A DNA stretch of 44,793 nucleotides from an uncultured Lachnospiraceae bacterium (GCA_900314255.1 OMUP01000040.1:1-44793); one strand, 5' to 3'. Counted from the stretch's first letter, positions 10,730 through 19,948 are shown. Notes: a model not told the origin generated them from the letters alone. Translations and numbers: made by a program.

Positions 10730-12256
10730 TTATGAATTCGGGTTCTGCGCGTCGTATTCTGCCAGAATTTCCTTGATCAGATCTCCATCCGTCGGAAACG
10801 GAATGAATTTCGTCCCCCGCCTCATAATCGGGTCCTCGCCCCGGCCGGCCAGAAGAAGTACCGTCGGCACCTTGCTGTCATACACGGCCCGGCGGATCGC
10901 CTCTCTTCTGTCCGGAATAATCTCATACGGGCAGTTCTGCTCGCGAACTGCCTGCGCGATCTGCTCGTTGATCTGCGCGAGATCTTCCTCCTGCGGATCG
11001 TCCTCGGAAATGTACACGAAATCCGCATATTTACCGGCAATCTCGCCCATGTCATGCCGCCGGTCCAGGGCCTTTCCGCCCGGAGCCCCGAAGACAATGA
11101 CCGTCCGCATCCCCGGGAAATCCTCGCGGACCGCCTCAAAGAGCTTCTGGAATGAAAGCTGGTTGTGCGCATAATCCACGACAACCGTCAGCTTCCCGTC
11201 GGCGCTGTGGTAAAAATCCATATGCCCCGGCACCTTTGTATTTTTCAGGCCTTCCCGCATGCAGTCCGTCGAAACGCCGTATTCGCCGCACACAGCGATC
11301 GCCGCGAGCGCATTGGAGACATTAAAGCTCCCCAGCATGTTCAGCTCAAACATCTCGTCCCGGCCCTTCCGGCGCACCTGAAACGAAAGCCGCCCGCCGT
11401 CTCTTTTCAGCGAATGTCCGAAAACATCCGCCGTCTCATCCTTCATGGAAAATGTGACAACCTTCGACGTCTTTTCCTTCGCGCGGCTCAGGATCTCCTG
11501 CGCATGGTCCGAGTCCAGATTCACGACAGCCATGCGGCTCTGATCGAAAATCTTCAGCTTGCTGGCAAAATAATCTTCCCAGGTCGGATGCTCAATCGGA
11601 GAGATGTGATCATACCCGATGTTCAGGAAAACGCCCGCGTCAAACTGCACGCCCAGCACCCGGTCGTACTTGAGCGCCTGGGACGAAACCTCCATCGTGG
11701 CATACGAAATTCCGTGTTCCGCCGCCGTGTAGAAATGATATTCCAGATCGAGCGGTTCCGGCGTCGTTATAACCGACTCAAACCGGTCAACACCGTTATA
11801 CGTCGTGAAAGAAGAGATCAGCGCCGGTTCCGGCTTCCCGTTCTTCTTCTCCCACGCAGAAAGGATGCCATTGATGAAAAATGCGGTTGTCGACTTCCCC
11901 TTCGTCCCTGTTATGCCGGTGACCGTGAGACGTTTCCAGGGCTCCCCGTAAAATTTCTGCGCCAGCCAGGCCGCAGCGGCACGGATGTCCGTCACCTGTA
12001 TAAAGGGAAGGCTGCTGCCTTCGACCGCTTTTTCCGCCACATAACAGAAGGCGCCTGCCTCCGCCGCATCTTTCAGGTACTGCGGGCGGAAATGAGCGCC
12101 TTTTACTATGAAAAGAGTTCCTTCCTCAACTTGTTTCGAATTGCAGCTGACCAGCCGGACCGTCTGCCCGAAAAGCGTTTCCGGGCAGATGATATTGCCG
12201 ACCAGGTTTTTCTGTTTCAGAAAGTCGATATAGCTGCCAAGTGTGTACGTCTTCAT
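10730..12256 (-). CDS. MurE homologue of the lysine-adding (streptococcal) type
   Basis: The 508-residue Mur ligase has P-loop GTKGKSTT (117-124), MEVSSQALKYDRVLG, FLNIGYDHISPIEHP and EDYFASKLKIF (Lys233 at the carbamylated position), VDYAHN (about 360-365) and a C-terminal domain. The spacing and wording around FLNI-DHI-PIEHP-EDYF closely resemble streptococcal MurE, which adds L-Lys to UDP-MurNAc-L-Ala-D-Glu. The specificity loop is EDDPQEED (418-425), without the Arg of the diaminopimelate DNPR motif, and VPGHMD stands where VPGRME is usual. The frame extends to a GTG at 12277; the ATG at 12256 has GGAAAGGAAAAGAGG before it. It lies between the ABC exporter and the acylation pair. It could be the cell's ordinary MurE if the peptidoglycan contains Lys, or a ligase dedicated to the glycopolymer. 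Confidence 0.85.
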   Translation of the reverse strand: MKTYTLGSYIDFLKQKNLVGNIICPETLFGQTVRLVSCNSKQVEEGTLFIVKGAHFRPQYLKDAAEAGAFCYVAEKAVEGSSLPFIQVTDIRAAAAWLAQKFYGEPWKRLTVTGITGTKGKSTTAFFINGILSAWEKKNGKPEPALISSFTTYNGVDRFESVITTPEPLDLEYHFYTAAEHGISYATMEVSSQALKYDRVLGVQFDAGVFLNIGYDHISPIEHPTWEDYFASKLKIFDQSRMAVVNLDSDHAQEILSRAKEKTSKVVTFSMKDETADVFGHSLKRDGGRLSFQVRRKGRDEMFELNMLGSFNVSNALAAIAVCGEYGVSTDCMREGLKNTKVPGHMDFYHSADGKLTVVVDYAHNQLSFQKLFEAVREDFPGMRTVIVFGAPGGKALDRRHDMGEIAGKYADFVYISEDDPQEEDLAQINEQIAQAVREQNCPYEIIPDRREAIRRAVYDSKVPTVLLLAGRGEDPIMRRGTKFIPFPTDGDLIKEILAEYDAQNPNS

Positions 12257-12300
12257 CCTCTTTTCCTTTCCGGACACGTCTGCCGATCAGCAGCCGGTAA

Positions 12301-13587
12301 TCAGATATCCAGCTTCCAGCTGTGCGGGAACCGGGCTATGCCGACATCGGCCGTGTTGCTGAAGACTGTGAACTTCAGGGCCTTCTTGTAGTAATCCACC
12401 GGGATTCCGGCTCCGTATTCAATCGTGATGTCACACCAGTAGGAACCCGGAATCAGATTCAGATTGTCAATTTTGACCGTATAGCTTCCGTCCTTTTCAA
12501 TATCAAAGTTCGGAAGACGGTCGATCCGCGTGTTGGTGCCGTAGACCCAGAGTCCGTCCGAGCGGAAAATTCCGAAGCCGAACACACAGTCCGTCACCTT
12601 TGTCTTCACGGTATAGTGAAGATTCAGCGTCATCGGTTCTCCTGTGGTGAAGGAATTGCTGTCCTGTCCCTTCTCATCCAGAAGATGGATCTCCGTGAAC
12701 ATAGCGTCCTGGCTGCCGTAGCGCAGTCTGGCCGCTGCCTTCCGCTTCTCCTCTTCCTTGCGTTTTCTTTCTTCCTCGGCCTGCCGCTTTGCGGCTTCCT
12801 CCTGCTCGTGCTTTTTCCGCTCGAGCTCCGCCTTCTGGCGGGCGATCGCCGCATCATTCATATAGTCAAGGTACGCCAGATGCACTTCCTTCGGCGGGCC
12901 TTCCTTCTCGATCTTTCCGTCCTTGATCCACAGCGACCGGTCGCAGAACTGCTCGATCGAGCTCAGGTCGTGCGATACGATGACAATCGTCGTGCCCTCT
13001 CCCTTGATTTCCCGCAGTTTATTGTAGCACTTGCGCTGAAAGTTGGCGTCGCCGACGGCCAGGATCTCATCGATCAGAAGCACATCCGCGTCCACGTTGA
13101 TGGCGACGGAAAACGCCAGGCGCATGTACATGCCGGACGAATAGGTGCGCACCGGCTCATTGATGAAATCGCCGAGCTCCGAGAACTCGATGATGTCATC
13201 CAGGCGCTCGTCGATCTCTCTCTTGGTCAGACCGAAAATCGATGCATTGGTGTAAATATTCTCACGCCCGCTCATGTCCGGATGAAATCCGGCGCCCAGC
13301 TCGATGAGCGACGACACACGCCCGTTGATCTTTATGGAGCCGCTGTCCGGGTAGATAATCCGCGACAGGAGCTTGAGCGTGGTTGACTTGCCGCAGCCGT
13401 TTTTGCCGACAAGACCGATGGACTCGCCCTTCTTCACCTTGAAACTGATGCCGCGGATAACTTCGCGGTTCTCGTGGCGGTTGCGCCGCCAGAAGATCAT
13501 CTTTTCCTTCAGGGAATTGGATTTGTCGTAGTAGACCTTGAAGGCCTTCGTTATATTATTGACTTCGATAGCGTATTCACTTTCCAT
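12301..13587 (-). CDS. wzt: Polysaccharide ABC exporter ATPase with C-terminal carbohydrate-binding domain (Wzt-like)
   Basis: The 428-residue protein has three parts. The ABC domain (1-245) contains Walker A GLVGKNGCGKST (58-69), LIELGAGFHPDMSGREN, signature YSSGM (149-153), Walker B ADVLLIDE and the H-loop SHD (205-207). A linker (about 247-290) is almost entirely Lys, Glu, Arg, Gln and Ala, a probable charged coiled coil. The C-terminal beta domain (about 295-428) is of the Wzt_C kind, ending in PHSWKLDI. In O-antigen exporters that domain recognises the modified non-reducing end of the glycan before export. The frame is open to 13725, but the ATG at 13587 has TTGGAGAAACCAG before it. It lies 16 bases after the permease stop and energises export of the polymer made here. 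Confidence 0.93.
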   Translation of the reverse strand: MESEYAIEVNNITKAFKVYYDKSNSLKEKMIFWRRNRHENREVIRGISFKVKKGESIGLVGKNGCGKSTTLKLLSRIIYPDSGSIKINGRVSSLIELGAGFHPDMSGRENIYTNASIFGLTKREIDERLDDIIEFSELGDFINEPVRTYSSGMYMRLAFSVAINVDADVLLIDEILAVGDANFQRKCYNKLREIKGEGTTIVIVSHDLSSIEQFCDRSLWIKDGKIEKEGPPKEVHLAYLDYMNDAAIARQKAELERKKHEQEEAAKRQAEEERKRKEEEKRKAAARLRYGSQDAMFTEIHLLDEKGQDSNSFTTGEPMTLNLHYTVKTKVTDCVFGFGIFRSDGLWVYGTNTRIDRLPNFDIEKDGSYTVKIDNLNLIPGSYWCDITIEYGAGIPVDYYKKALKFTVFSNTADVGIARFPHSWKLDI

Positions 13588-13603
13588 CTGGTTTCTCCAA
13601 ACA

Positions 13604-14389
13604 TCAGAAGTTCTCGGCGAACCCCTTCTGCAAATGTTCGAAGAGGAAGAAGCCGAATATGGTAAGCACGACGCCGAACACAAGCCCGTATCCGAGCTGT
13701 CCGAAATCAGGAACCACCTTGTCATACAGGCAGTCGCGGTAGCTGTTGAGAATCGACGTCATCGGATTCAGCTTAAAAATCCACATCAGACGATCCGGCA
13801 CGAGACCGGTATCCACCCGGTACATCACCGGGGATGCATACTGCAGACCCATGACAAATATGCCGAATATATACTGCAGATCCCGCAGATACACCGTCAG
13901 CGCCGACGCGATGAACGCGACGCCGAGGCACAGGATATATTCCACGATCATGACAATGGGCAGGCACGCAATCGCCTTCGGATTGATGCCGCGGCCCGAT
14001 ATGAGCGTCACCGCGATAACCACGATGAATGTCAGAAGCATGTTCACAAAGCCGCTGGTCACCGTTGCGATCGGCAGAACAGCCCGCGGAAAATAAATCT
14101 TTTTCACCATATCCTGTTCCCGTATGATCGCAATCGACCCGTCCTGAAGACTGGTTGCGAAGAACATCCACGGGATCAGGCAGACAAACAGGAACAGATA
14201 GTACTGATCCTCTCCCGAACGCATGATCACCGAGAAAACCATGGTGTAGATCAGCAGCTGGAACAGCGGATTGATGAACGTCCACAAAAAACCCAGAACC
14301 GATCCCTTGTAACGGCCGCGCAGGTCCTTGCGGACCAGTGTGGCAATCATCTCGCGGTACGCGTAAATTTCCTTAATACCTTTTATCAT
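13604..14389 (-). CDS. wzm: Polysaccharide ABC exporter permease (Wzm-like, ABC-2 family)
   Basis: The 261-residue ABC-2 permease contains LVRKDLRGRYKGSVLGFLW and INPLFQLLIYTMVFS at the N-terminus, the usual start of O-antigen/teichoic-acid exporters (Wzm, TagG, RfbD). About six hydrophobic segments follow. LRDLQYIFGIFVMGLQYASPVMY and LNPMTSILNSYRDCLY are family-typical C-terminal motifs. The ATG at 14389 is chosen because AGAGGGCAG lies 4-5 bases before it and it gives the usual length; ATGs at 14404 and 14461 are further inside the upstream glycosyltransferase. The gene overlaps the 3' end of that gene by 17 bases. With the ATPase downstream it forms the exporter that moves the lipid-linked glycan out of the cytoplasm. 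Confidence 0.93.
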   Translation of the reverse strand: MIKGIKEIYAYREMIATLVRKDLRGRYKGSVLGFLWTFINPLFQLLIYTMVFSVIMRSGEDQYYLFLFVCLIPWMFFATSLQDGSIAIIREQDMVKKIYFPRAVLPIATVTSGFVNMLLTFIVVIAVTLISGRGINPKAIACLPIVMIVEYILCLGVAFIASALTVYLRDLQYIFGIFVMGLQYASPVMYRVDTGLVPDRLMWIFKLNPMTSILNSYRDCLYDKVVPDFGQLGYGLVFGVVLTIFGFFLFEHLQKGFAENF

Positions 14390-15710
14390 TCTGCCCTCTG
14401 TCATGTAAGCCGCCAGAACAGATCGTCCGGATCCGCTCTGCCGCCTTTTCTGCCGGCACATTAAGACTCAGCCTGTTTTTCACGGCCTCAGAAGCCGTGC
14501 GTTTTATTTTATCATAGAATTCTGTGTCTGTGTATAAACGTCTCATAAAGCCTGCGGCAGCCTGCGTGTCAGGAGCTGCCCAGTGCATGCCCTTTCGGAA
14601 CGCCCCCGTCTGGTGCGCAATCTCTTCCAGCGCGCAGGGGACCATGCAGGCACAGGACTCGTCCATGAACTCCGTGTTGGCCGACCAGTCTGTGGCGACG
14701 ACCGGCGTTCCCAGCTCCATGGCCTCCGCCATGACAAGCCCGAAGCCCTCTGCCCTGTGCAGGCTGACAAATGCGTCACACGCGCAGGTGAGCGCATCAA
14801 CCTGCGGCTTGGGCAGGTTTCCGCCGATGACGTATACATGTTCAAGACCTTCGCACAGTCTCTCCCGCTCTGCCGCCTGCTGCGGTGTCTCTTCGTGCAC
14901 CTTGAGCACAAGACCGCTGCCTTTTACTTTTCTGTCTCTCTCTCTGCCGTCAGGTTCCGGCGCTTCATCTTCCCGCCCGGCAAATGCCTTCCGGTACGCT
15001 TCAATCGCCGCAGCCGGATTTTTGCGCGCAGCACCGCTGCCGCCGTCGTACATCACCAGAAACAGAAAGCGGTCCTCGGGAAGTCCGAAGCGCTTCCTGT
15101 CCCAGGCCGGATCTGCCGCCGTCTGCACCGGATAAGGCACAGTGAGCACCGGCTTGTCCGTCACCTTCCGGATCGTATCCGTGATGAAGCCGGACGGCGT
15201 CCAGATTTCATCCGCCAGGCGGATGCACGCCTTCCACTCCTGCGGAAACTCCTGAAGCTCCCACAGCCAGTACGCGATATTATAGTGACCGGAAAACCGC
15301 TCCGTCCCAAGATCCAGAAAAGGAAGCGGGAATTCAGACGGATTTACGTGGATCAGATTGACTCCGTAGCGGTCCTTGTCTGTTTCCAGCGATGCAAACG
15401 GATCCGGCTCCGTCGCCGCGTCACTCGGCACGACCCAGGGCTGCACCGCAAAAGGCACGCCGCCTGCCTGCAGAATCTGCCCGACAAGGCGCATGCTCTG
15501 CCCGAGCCCCGTCGGCGCCTTGATGTTGCCGATCAGATTGACACCTGCCGGACGCGCCGAACGGTCAAACGCCGCAAGCTGCTTTTCGATCTTCGGAATT
15601 TTTCCAAGGATCGCCTTTGCCTTCAGGTCTGAGAGCACCGTCTGCGGGATGACTTTTTTCAGCAGGGGCCGCAGTTTTTCCGCCGCGCCCAGCACTCCTC
15701 CGGTACTCAT
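14373..15710 (-). CDS. GT4-type glycosyltransferase
   Basis: The 445-residue GT-B-fold transferase has GVNLIGNIKAPTGLGQSMR (56-74) as donor/acceptor-side Gly-rich element, WLWELQEFPQEW, a central VMYDGGSGAARKNP (about 219-232) and the GT4 signature RAEGFGLVMAEAMELGTPVV (319-338, with the EX7E glutamates). Between the domains lies an unusual acidic/basic insert (REDEAPEPDGRERDRKVK, about 246-263). Its product is not predictable from sequence. It starts by ATGA overlap (15707-15710) with the preceding transferase. It should add one sugar to the lipid-linked chain before the adjacent exporter acts. Confidence 0.88.
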   Translation of the reverse strand: MSTGGVLGAAEKLRPLLKKVIPQTVLSDLKAKAILGKIPKIEKQLAAFDRSARPAGVNLIGNIKAPTGLGQSMRLVGQILQAGGVPFAVQPWVVPSDAATEPDPFASLETDKDRYGVNLIHVNPSEFPLPFLDLGTERFSGHYNIAYWLWELQEFPQEWKACIRLADEIWTPSGFITDTIRKVTDKPVLTVPYPVQTAADPAWDRKRFGLPEDRFLFLVMYDGGSGAARKNPAAAIEAYRKAFAGREDEAPEPDGRERDRKVKGSGLVLKVHEETPQQAAERERLCEGLEHVYVIGGNLPKPQVDALTCACDAFVSLHRAEGFGLVMAEAMELGTPVVATDWSANTEFMDESCACMVPCALEEIAHQTGAFRKGMHWAAPDTQAAAGFMRRLYTDTEFYDKIKRTASEAVKNRLSLNVPAEKAAERIRTICSGGLHDRGQNDKRY

Positions 15711-16822
15711 CCGACATTCTCCACAATAAAATCCGCCACCGTCTTCCCGAGTTTCTCCGGGCTGTAGCGGCTGATCACCTCATCGTACTGCTCCCGGTTT
15801 ACCGGCCGGTCCGCATCCGCGTCAAATCCGGCCAGGGAGCGGGCCAGATTCCTGATGCGGTCTTCGTCGCTTCCTTCCCAGGGCGATATGCGCAGTACGC
15901 CCGGCCCTTCGATTTCATTATAAATCGGAAGATCACTCACCAGGACCGGCTTGTAGAACTTCATGACTTCGATGACCGGCATGCCGAATCCTTCTGCACG
16001 GCTCGGGAACACAAAACAGGAGCAGCCGGCGTAGAGCGCATGCTTCTCCTCGTGCGGAACGTAATTTTTATATGTGATTCCCGGAACTTCCTGCTGCGTC
16101 TGCCGGATCATCTGCCCGATGGGCTCCTCCTGGATTTTTCCGGCAAGTACCAGCGGCCGTGTGCCGCCATACTTTCTGTAGAGACGGTATGCCTGCAGAA
16201 GAATATCCACGCCCTTGCGCAGCTCCATGTTGCCGACGTAAAGGAAGTAATTCTGATCCGTGATCTTGCGCTTCACCCGCAGAGGGTGCGCAATAATATA
16301 GGAATCCGCACTCGGAATTTTCTGTGCTTCCGGGAAGAAATGATAGGTTGACTTCCGGGTCTGCTCCGAGTTGTACAGGATCATGTCCGTGTCTTTCAGA
16401 GTGCGCCGCATGGCGAGCCGGAAATACAAGCCGTAGACATGGCCCACATACTGCGGATATTCCAGCGGAAACATGTCGTGAATTGTGATCATCGTGCGGA
16501 AGGACCCACCCAGCCGCACCGGGATCAGCGAATTCACCTCCCAGAAAAGATCCGGTTTCACATCCGCGAGCTCCCGGCGGATCCAGCGGAAATACTTAAA
16601 TACCGACGAGGACACATTGACAGCCGATCCGAACGCGCGCACTTCCATGCCCGCCCGGCGGCATTCCTTCATATATTCACTGGTCTGCACATCCGTTAGA
16701 AGAATGAACTCAAACCGCTCATCCTTTCCCAGAATTTTCAGGAAATCATAAAAGTACATCCCGACTCCGCTGGGCCGGCTTCCGAGATTTCTTGCGTCTG
16801 CCGCAATCCGGATTTTTTTCAT
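15707..16822 (-). CDS. GT4-type glycosyltransferase
   Basis: The 371-residue GT-B transferase starts KKIRIAADARNLGSRPSGVGMYFYDFL, the N-terminal Gly loop common to mannosyl/rhamnosyl-type GT4 enzymes. It has YVGNMELRKGVDILLQAY at the start of the donor domain and FPSRAEGFGMPVIEVM with the EX7E pair. TIHDMFPLEYPQYVG matches the acceptor-domain motif of this subgroup. The start ATG has ACAGGAAAGAGAGA before it and lies 16 bases after the preceding gene's stop. It belongs to the chain-extension set of the glycopolymer operon; linkage and donor sugar are unknown. Confidence 0.9.
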   Translation of the reverse strand: MKKIRIAADARNLGSRPSGVGMYFYDFLKILGKDERFEFILLTDVQTSEYMKECRRAGMEVRAFGSAVNVSSSVFKYFRWIRRELADVKPDLFWEVNSLIPVRLGGSFRTMITIHDMFPLEYPQYVGHVYGLYFRLAMRRTLKDTDMILYNSEQTRKSTYHFFPEAQKIPSADSYIIAHPLRVKRKITDQNYFLYVGNMELRKGVDILLQAYRLYRKYGGTRPLVLAGKIQEEPIGQMIRQTQQEVPGITYKNYVPHEEKHALYAGCSCFVFPSRAEGFGMPVIEVMKFYKPVLVSDLPIYNEIEGPGVLRISPWEGSDEDRIRNLARSLAGFDADADRPVNREQYDEVISRYSPEKLGKTVADFIVENVG

Positions 16823-16838
16823 TCTCTCTTTCCTGTCT

Positions 16839-17915
16839 TCAGCTCCAGGTTCTGAGCTTGTCCGACAGCCTGTGAATCGGCCGCGAAAGGGCCGCTGCCG
16901 TCTTATCCCATGAAAAATGCATCAGCACATTTTCCGCAGGCGCCGTGCTGGTCTTCAGCATATCTTCCAGGTCATAGTTCGGCGAATCGGGGTCGACGTA
17001 AAGAGCTGTCTGCCCGTAAACCTCCCGCATGACCGGTATATCCGACACAATGATCCGCGCGCCGCAGGAGAGCGCCTCCATCGGCGGGATCCCGAATCCC
17101 TCATACTTCGTCGGGAACAGAAATGCGCGGCAGTGCTGCATCAGAGCCTTCATCTGACCGTCGCTCACTCTCCCGGTGCGGATTACATTCGGGAGATCCT
17201 GTCCCAGGACCGATTCCCCGAAGTCACCGCCGCTGATCACGTACCAGAGCTCCGGGTGGAGCTGCGCATTGTGAACAACCCACGGCACATTTTTGTACTT
17301 GGAAAGAGAACCGCAGTACAGAAAATAATTGCCCGGGATGATCCGGGGATTTCTGGCAAATACAGTCTCATCCGGCTCAATCGCAAGAAAATGCTGCCAC
17401 CCGCAGCCCGTGATCGTAATCCGCGGGTTCTTCGGATTGTAGCAGTTTAATATCTCGCGCCGGCTGAAGCCGCTGTCCGTCGCAATTTCATCCGCTTCCT
17501 CAAACGCCTTCTTGTACAGCAGCCTGCGGAAGATGATCTCTTTCTTGTCCGGTCCCGGGGAAAGCAGAGGCTCCCTCGTCTTGTAGACGATATCGTGGAT
17601 CATGATCAGCCCCTTCGGCCAGGACAGCGGAAACGTATTGCACAGATGAATTCCGAACGTCTGCTTTTCCTTCAGATATTTTCCGAGTTCTATCTGCTCC
17701 CACCAGCGGATGCTTTTTCCTGTCTTTCCGAGCCGCACCGCCGGAATATTCGTGTACTTCGGAATGGCGCTTTCCGGAAGGTCGCCGGGGACGGCAATCT
17801 CCACCGGCACGTCTGAAAGCCGCCGGTCAAGACAGGCAAGCGTCTCTCGTGCGAAACGCTGGACACCCGTCACCGGTTCTGCCAGGAACGCCCCGTTGAT
17901 GACAAGTTTTTTCAT
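16839..17915 (-). CDS. GT4-type glycosyltransferase
   Basis: The 358-residue GT-B transferase starts KKLVINGAFLAEPVTGVQRFARE, the N-terminal motif of GT4 enzymes acting in surface polysaccharide loci. It has FLYCGSLSKYKNVPW at the donor-domain opening and FPTKYEGFGIPPMEALSCGARIIVSD carrying the EX7E pair. Its start codon overlaps the dehydratase stop by ATGA (17912-17915). It resembles the downstream transferase in domain layout, so the two may be an old duplication and add neighbouring residues. The sugar specificity cannot be read from the sequence. Confidence 0.9.
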   Translation of the reverse strand: MKKLVINGAFLAEPVTGVQRFARETLACLDRRLSDVPVEIAVPGDLPESAIPKYTNIPAVRLGKTGKSIRWWEQIELGKYLKEKQTFGIHLCNTFPLSWPKGLIMIHDIVYKTREPLLSPGPDKKEIIFRRLLYKKAFEEADEIATDSGFSRREILNCYNPKNPRITITGCGWQHFLAIEPDETVFARNPRIIPGNYFLYCGSLSKYKNVPWVVHNAQLHPELWYVISGGDFGESVLGQDLPNVIRTGRVSDGQMKALMQHCRAFLFPTKYEGFGIPPMEALSCGARIIVSDIPVMREVYGQTALYVDPDSPNYDLEDMLKTSTAPAENVLMHFSWDKTAAALSRPIHRLSDKLRTWS

Positions 17916-19948
17916 CGCTCGCCCTCTCTTTCCGAATTTTTACCGCTTTCATCGGCGTCCCGTCTGGCTTCCATGGCCGCTTTGCTCGCATTTTCCTCGG
18001 CTGCTCTCTCCTCGGCCTCCCGCTTGCGGGCAAGCTCCAGTTTCGCGGCTTCATTGACCGCAGACTCACCGCCTCGCTCCGGATGGTATGTCGGTGCCAG
18101 CTCATGCAGCAGCGGGCGGATATCTCCGATTTCATCGTACGCCGCTTCCTTGAGCTTCACAAGCCGCTCCTCGAAATGCTCCTGGTCAAAGTTGATCGGC
18201 CGGCCGATGTGGATCAGCTTATTGGCTGTATCCTGCATGCCTTCTTCCTTCATCAGCATCTCTTCGTACAGCTTCTCGCCGGGGCGCAGTCCCGTATAGC
18301 GGATCTGCATGTCAACCCCGAGCGTGTAGCCCGAGAGTCTGATCAGGTTCTTCGCCAGATCGTCAATTTTGACCGGCTTGCCCATATCCAGCACGAAGAT
18401 TTCACCGCCCTTCGCGTATGCACCGGCCTGAAGAACCAGCGACACCGCCTCCGGAATCGTCATGAAATACCGGATGATATCCGGGTCCGTGACCGTCACC
18501 GGACCGCCGGCCGCGATCTGCTTCTTGAACAGCGGAATGACCGATCCGTTGCTGCCCAGGACGTTTCCGAACCGGACTGCCACAAACTCTGTCTTGCTGC
18601 GGCTGTTGTAGTACTGGATAATCATCTCGCAGATCCGCTTGGTGGCTCCCATCACATTGGTCGGATTCACCGCCTTGTCCGTCGAAATCATGACAAAGCG
18701 CTCCACGCCGTACTTGTCCGCGGCGCGCACCACATTCAGCGTCCCGAAAATATTATTCTTCACGGCTTCATTCGGGCTGACTTCCATCAGCGGCACATGC
18801 TTGTGGGCCGCCGCGTGATAGACGATGTCCGGATGATACTTGGAAAAGACCGCCGCCAGTCTGCCGCGGTTTCTCACCGATCCGATCAATGTCACGACAT
18901 TGGCATCCGGATACTTGAACTTCAGTTCCTGCTGAATTTCGTAGGCATTGTTCTCATAAATATCGAAAATAATCAGGCACTTCGGCTTGTGTGTAATCAG
19001 CTGCCGGCAGAGCTCTGATCCGATGGATCCGCCGCCGCCTGTCACCAGAACCGTCTTGCCCTTCACATATCCCATGATCGAATCCAGATCGACAGAAATC
19101 GGATCCCGTCCCAGCAGGTCCAGAACGTCAACATCCCGGATATCCCGCAGGTTGATTTCACCGTCCACCATCTGGTATACGCCCGGTACGATCTTCAGCT
19201 TGCAGCTTGTCTCCTTGCAGATGTTCAGGATCTTTCCCTTTTCCTCATTGGAACAGGAAGGAACCGCAAAAATGATCTCGTCGACATGAAAGTCTTTCGC
19301 CGCCTGACGGATCTTCTCGCGGCCGCCCACAACCCGGACACCGCGGATATATTTACCCTTTTTTCTCGGATCGTCGTCGATCAGGCAGACAACCTCCGAA
19401 CCGGCCAGATACCGGCTCATCTGCAGCTCGCGCACCAGGATATTTGCCGCCTCGCCGGCGCCGATGATCATGATCCGTGTGCTGTCGTTATTGTCCTTGA
19501 TGCCCCGCCAGCGGTGAAGAAGCTGCCGGACTGTGCGGTAAAAGAACCGCGTGAAACACTCCGCCAGAATCAGAAAACATCCCGCCACGAAATATACCGA
19601 GCGCGGCATGTTGTTGAACGTGATCATCGTGAGGAAGGCATAGAAAATCTCCGTCAGAATGCACGCCTCGAAAATCCGGTACGCCTCCGCGATGCTGGCG
19701 TACTGCCACAGGCTGTGATACATCCGGCAGGCCCAGAACACGCACAGGCCGATGATGGTAAATGGAATGCACGTCTCGACGTACGCCCTCCAGTACTCCG
19801 GCGGAATGAAGCTCAGGTGCATGTCAAACCGGATCAGAAGCGCAAAGATAGTTGTCGCATTCAGCCAGAAAATATCGATGATGATCAGGAACATACGCCG
19901 CACAAACAGCTGCGTCCTGTCCTTCTTTTCAACTGACGTCGTTGTCAT
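17912..19948 (-). CDS. Membrane-bound UDP-sugar 4,6-dehydratase (FlaA1/CapD/PglF family)
   Basis: The 678-residue protein has four N-terminal membrane segments (about 18-135), a first Rossmann-like domain (IMIIGAGEAANI, 159-170) and the catalytic SDR domain with TGGGGSIGSEL (303-313), YHAAAHKHVPLMEV (377-390) and STDKAVNPTNVMGATK (422-437). There the Thr-Asp-Lys and Met residues replace the usual SDR Ser-Tyr-Lys in this family. Relatives PglF and WbpM convert UDP-GlcNAc to UDP-4-keto-6-deoxy-GlcNAc. The next committed enzyme would be the DegT aminotransferase of the same operon. The last 50 residues are an Ala/Glu/Arg/Lys-rich tail, unusual for the family and similar in composition to the Wzt linker. 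It overlaps the GT2 gene by ATGA (19945-19948). Confidence 0.92.
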   Translation of the reverse strand: MTTTSVEKKDRTQLFVRRMFLIIIDIFWLNATTIFALLIRFDMHLSFIPPEYWRAYVETCIPFTIIGLCVFWACRMYHSLWQYASIAEAYRIFEACILTEIFYAFLTMITFNNMPRSVYFVAGCFLILAECFTRFFYRTVRQLLHRWRGIKDNNDSTRIMIIGAGEAANILVRELQMSRYLAGSEVVCLIDDDPRKKGKYIRGVRVVGGREKIRQAAKDFHVDEIIFAVPSCSNEEKGKILNICKETSCKLKIVPGVYQMVDGEINLRDIRDVDVLDLLGRDPISVDLDSIMGYVKGKTVLVTGGGGSIGSELCRQLITHKPKCLIIFDIYENNAYEIQQELKFKYPDANVVTLIGSVRNRGRLAAVFSKYHPDIVYHAAAHKHVPLMEVSPNEAVKNNIFGTLNVVRAADKYGVERFVMISTDKAVNPTNVMGATKRICEMIIQYYNSRSKTEFVAVRFGNVLGSNGSVIPLFKKQIAAGGPVTVTDPDIIRYFMTIPEAVSLVLQAGAYAKGGEIFVLDMGKPVKIDDLAKNLIRLSGYTLGVDMQIRYTGLRPGEKLYEEMLMKEEGMQDTANKLIHIGRPINFDQEHFEERLVKLKEAAYDEIGDIRPLLHELAPTYHPERGGESAVNEAAKLELARKREAEERAAEENASKAAMEARRDADESGKNSEREGER

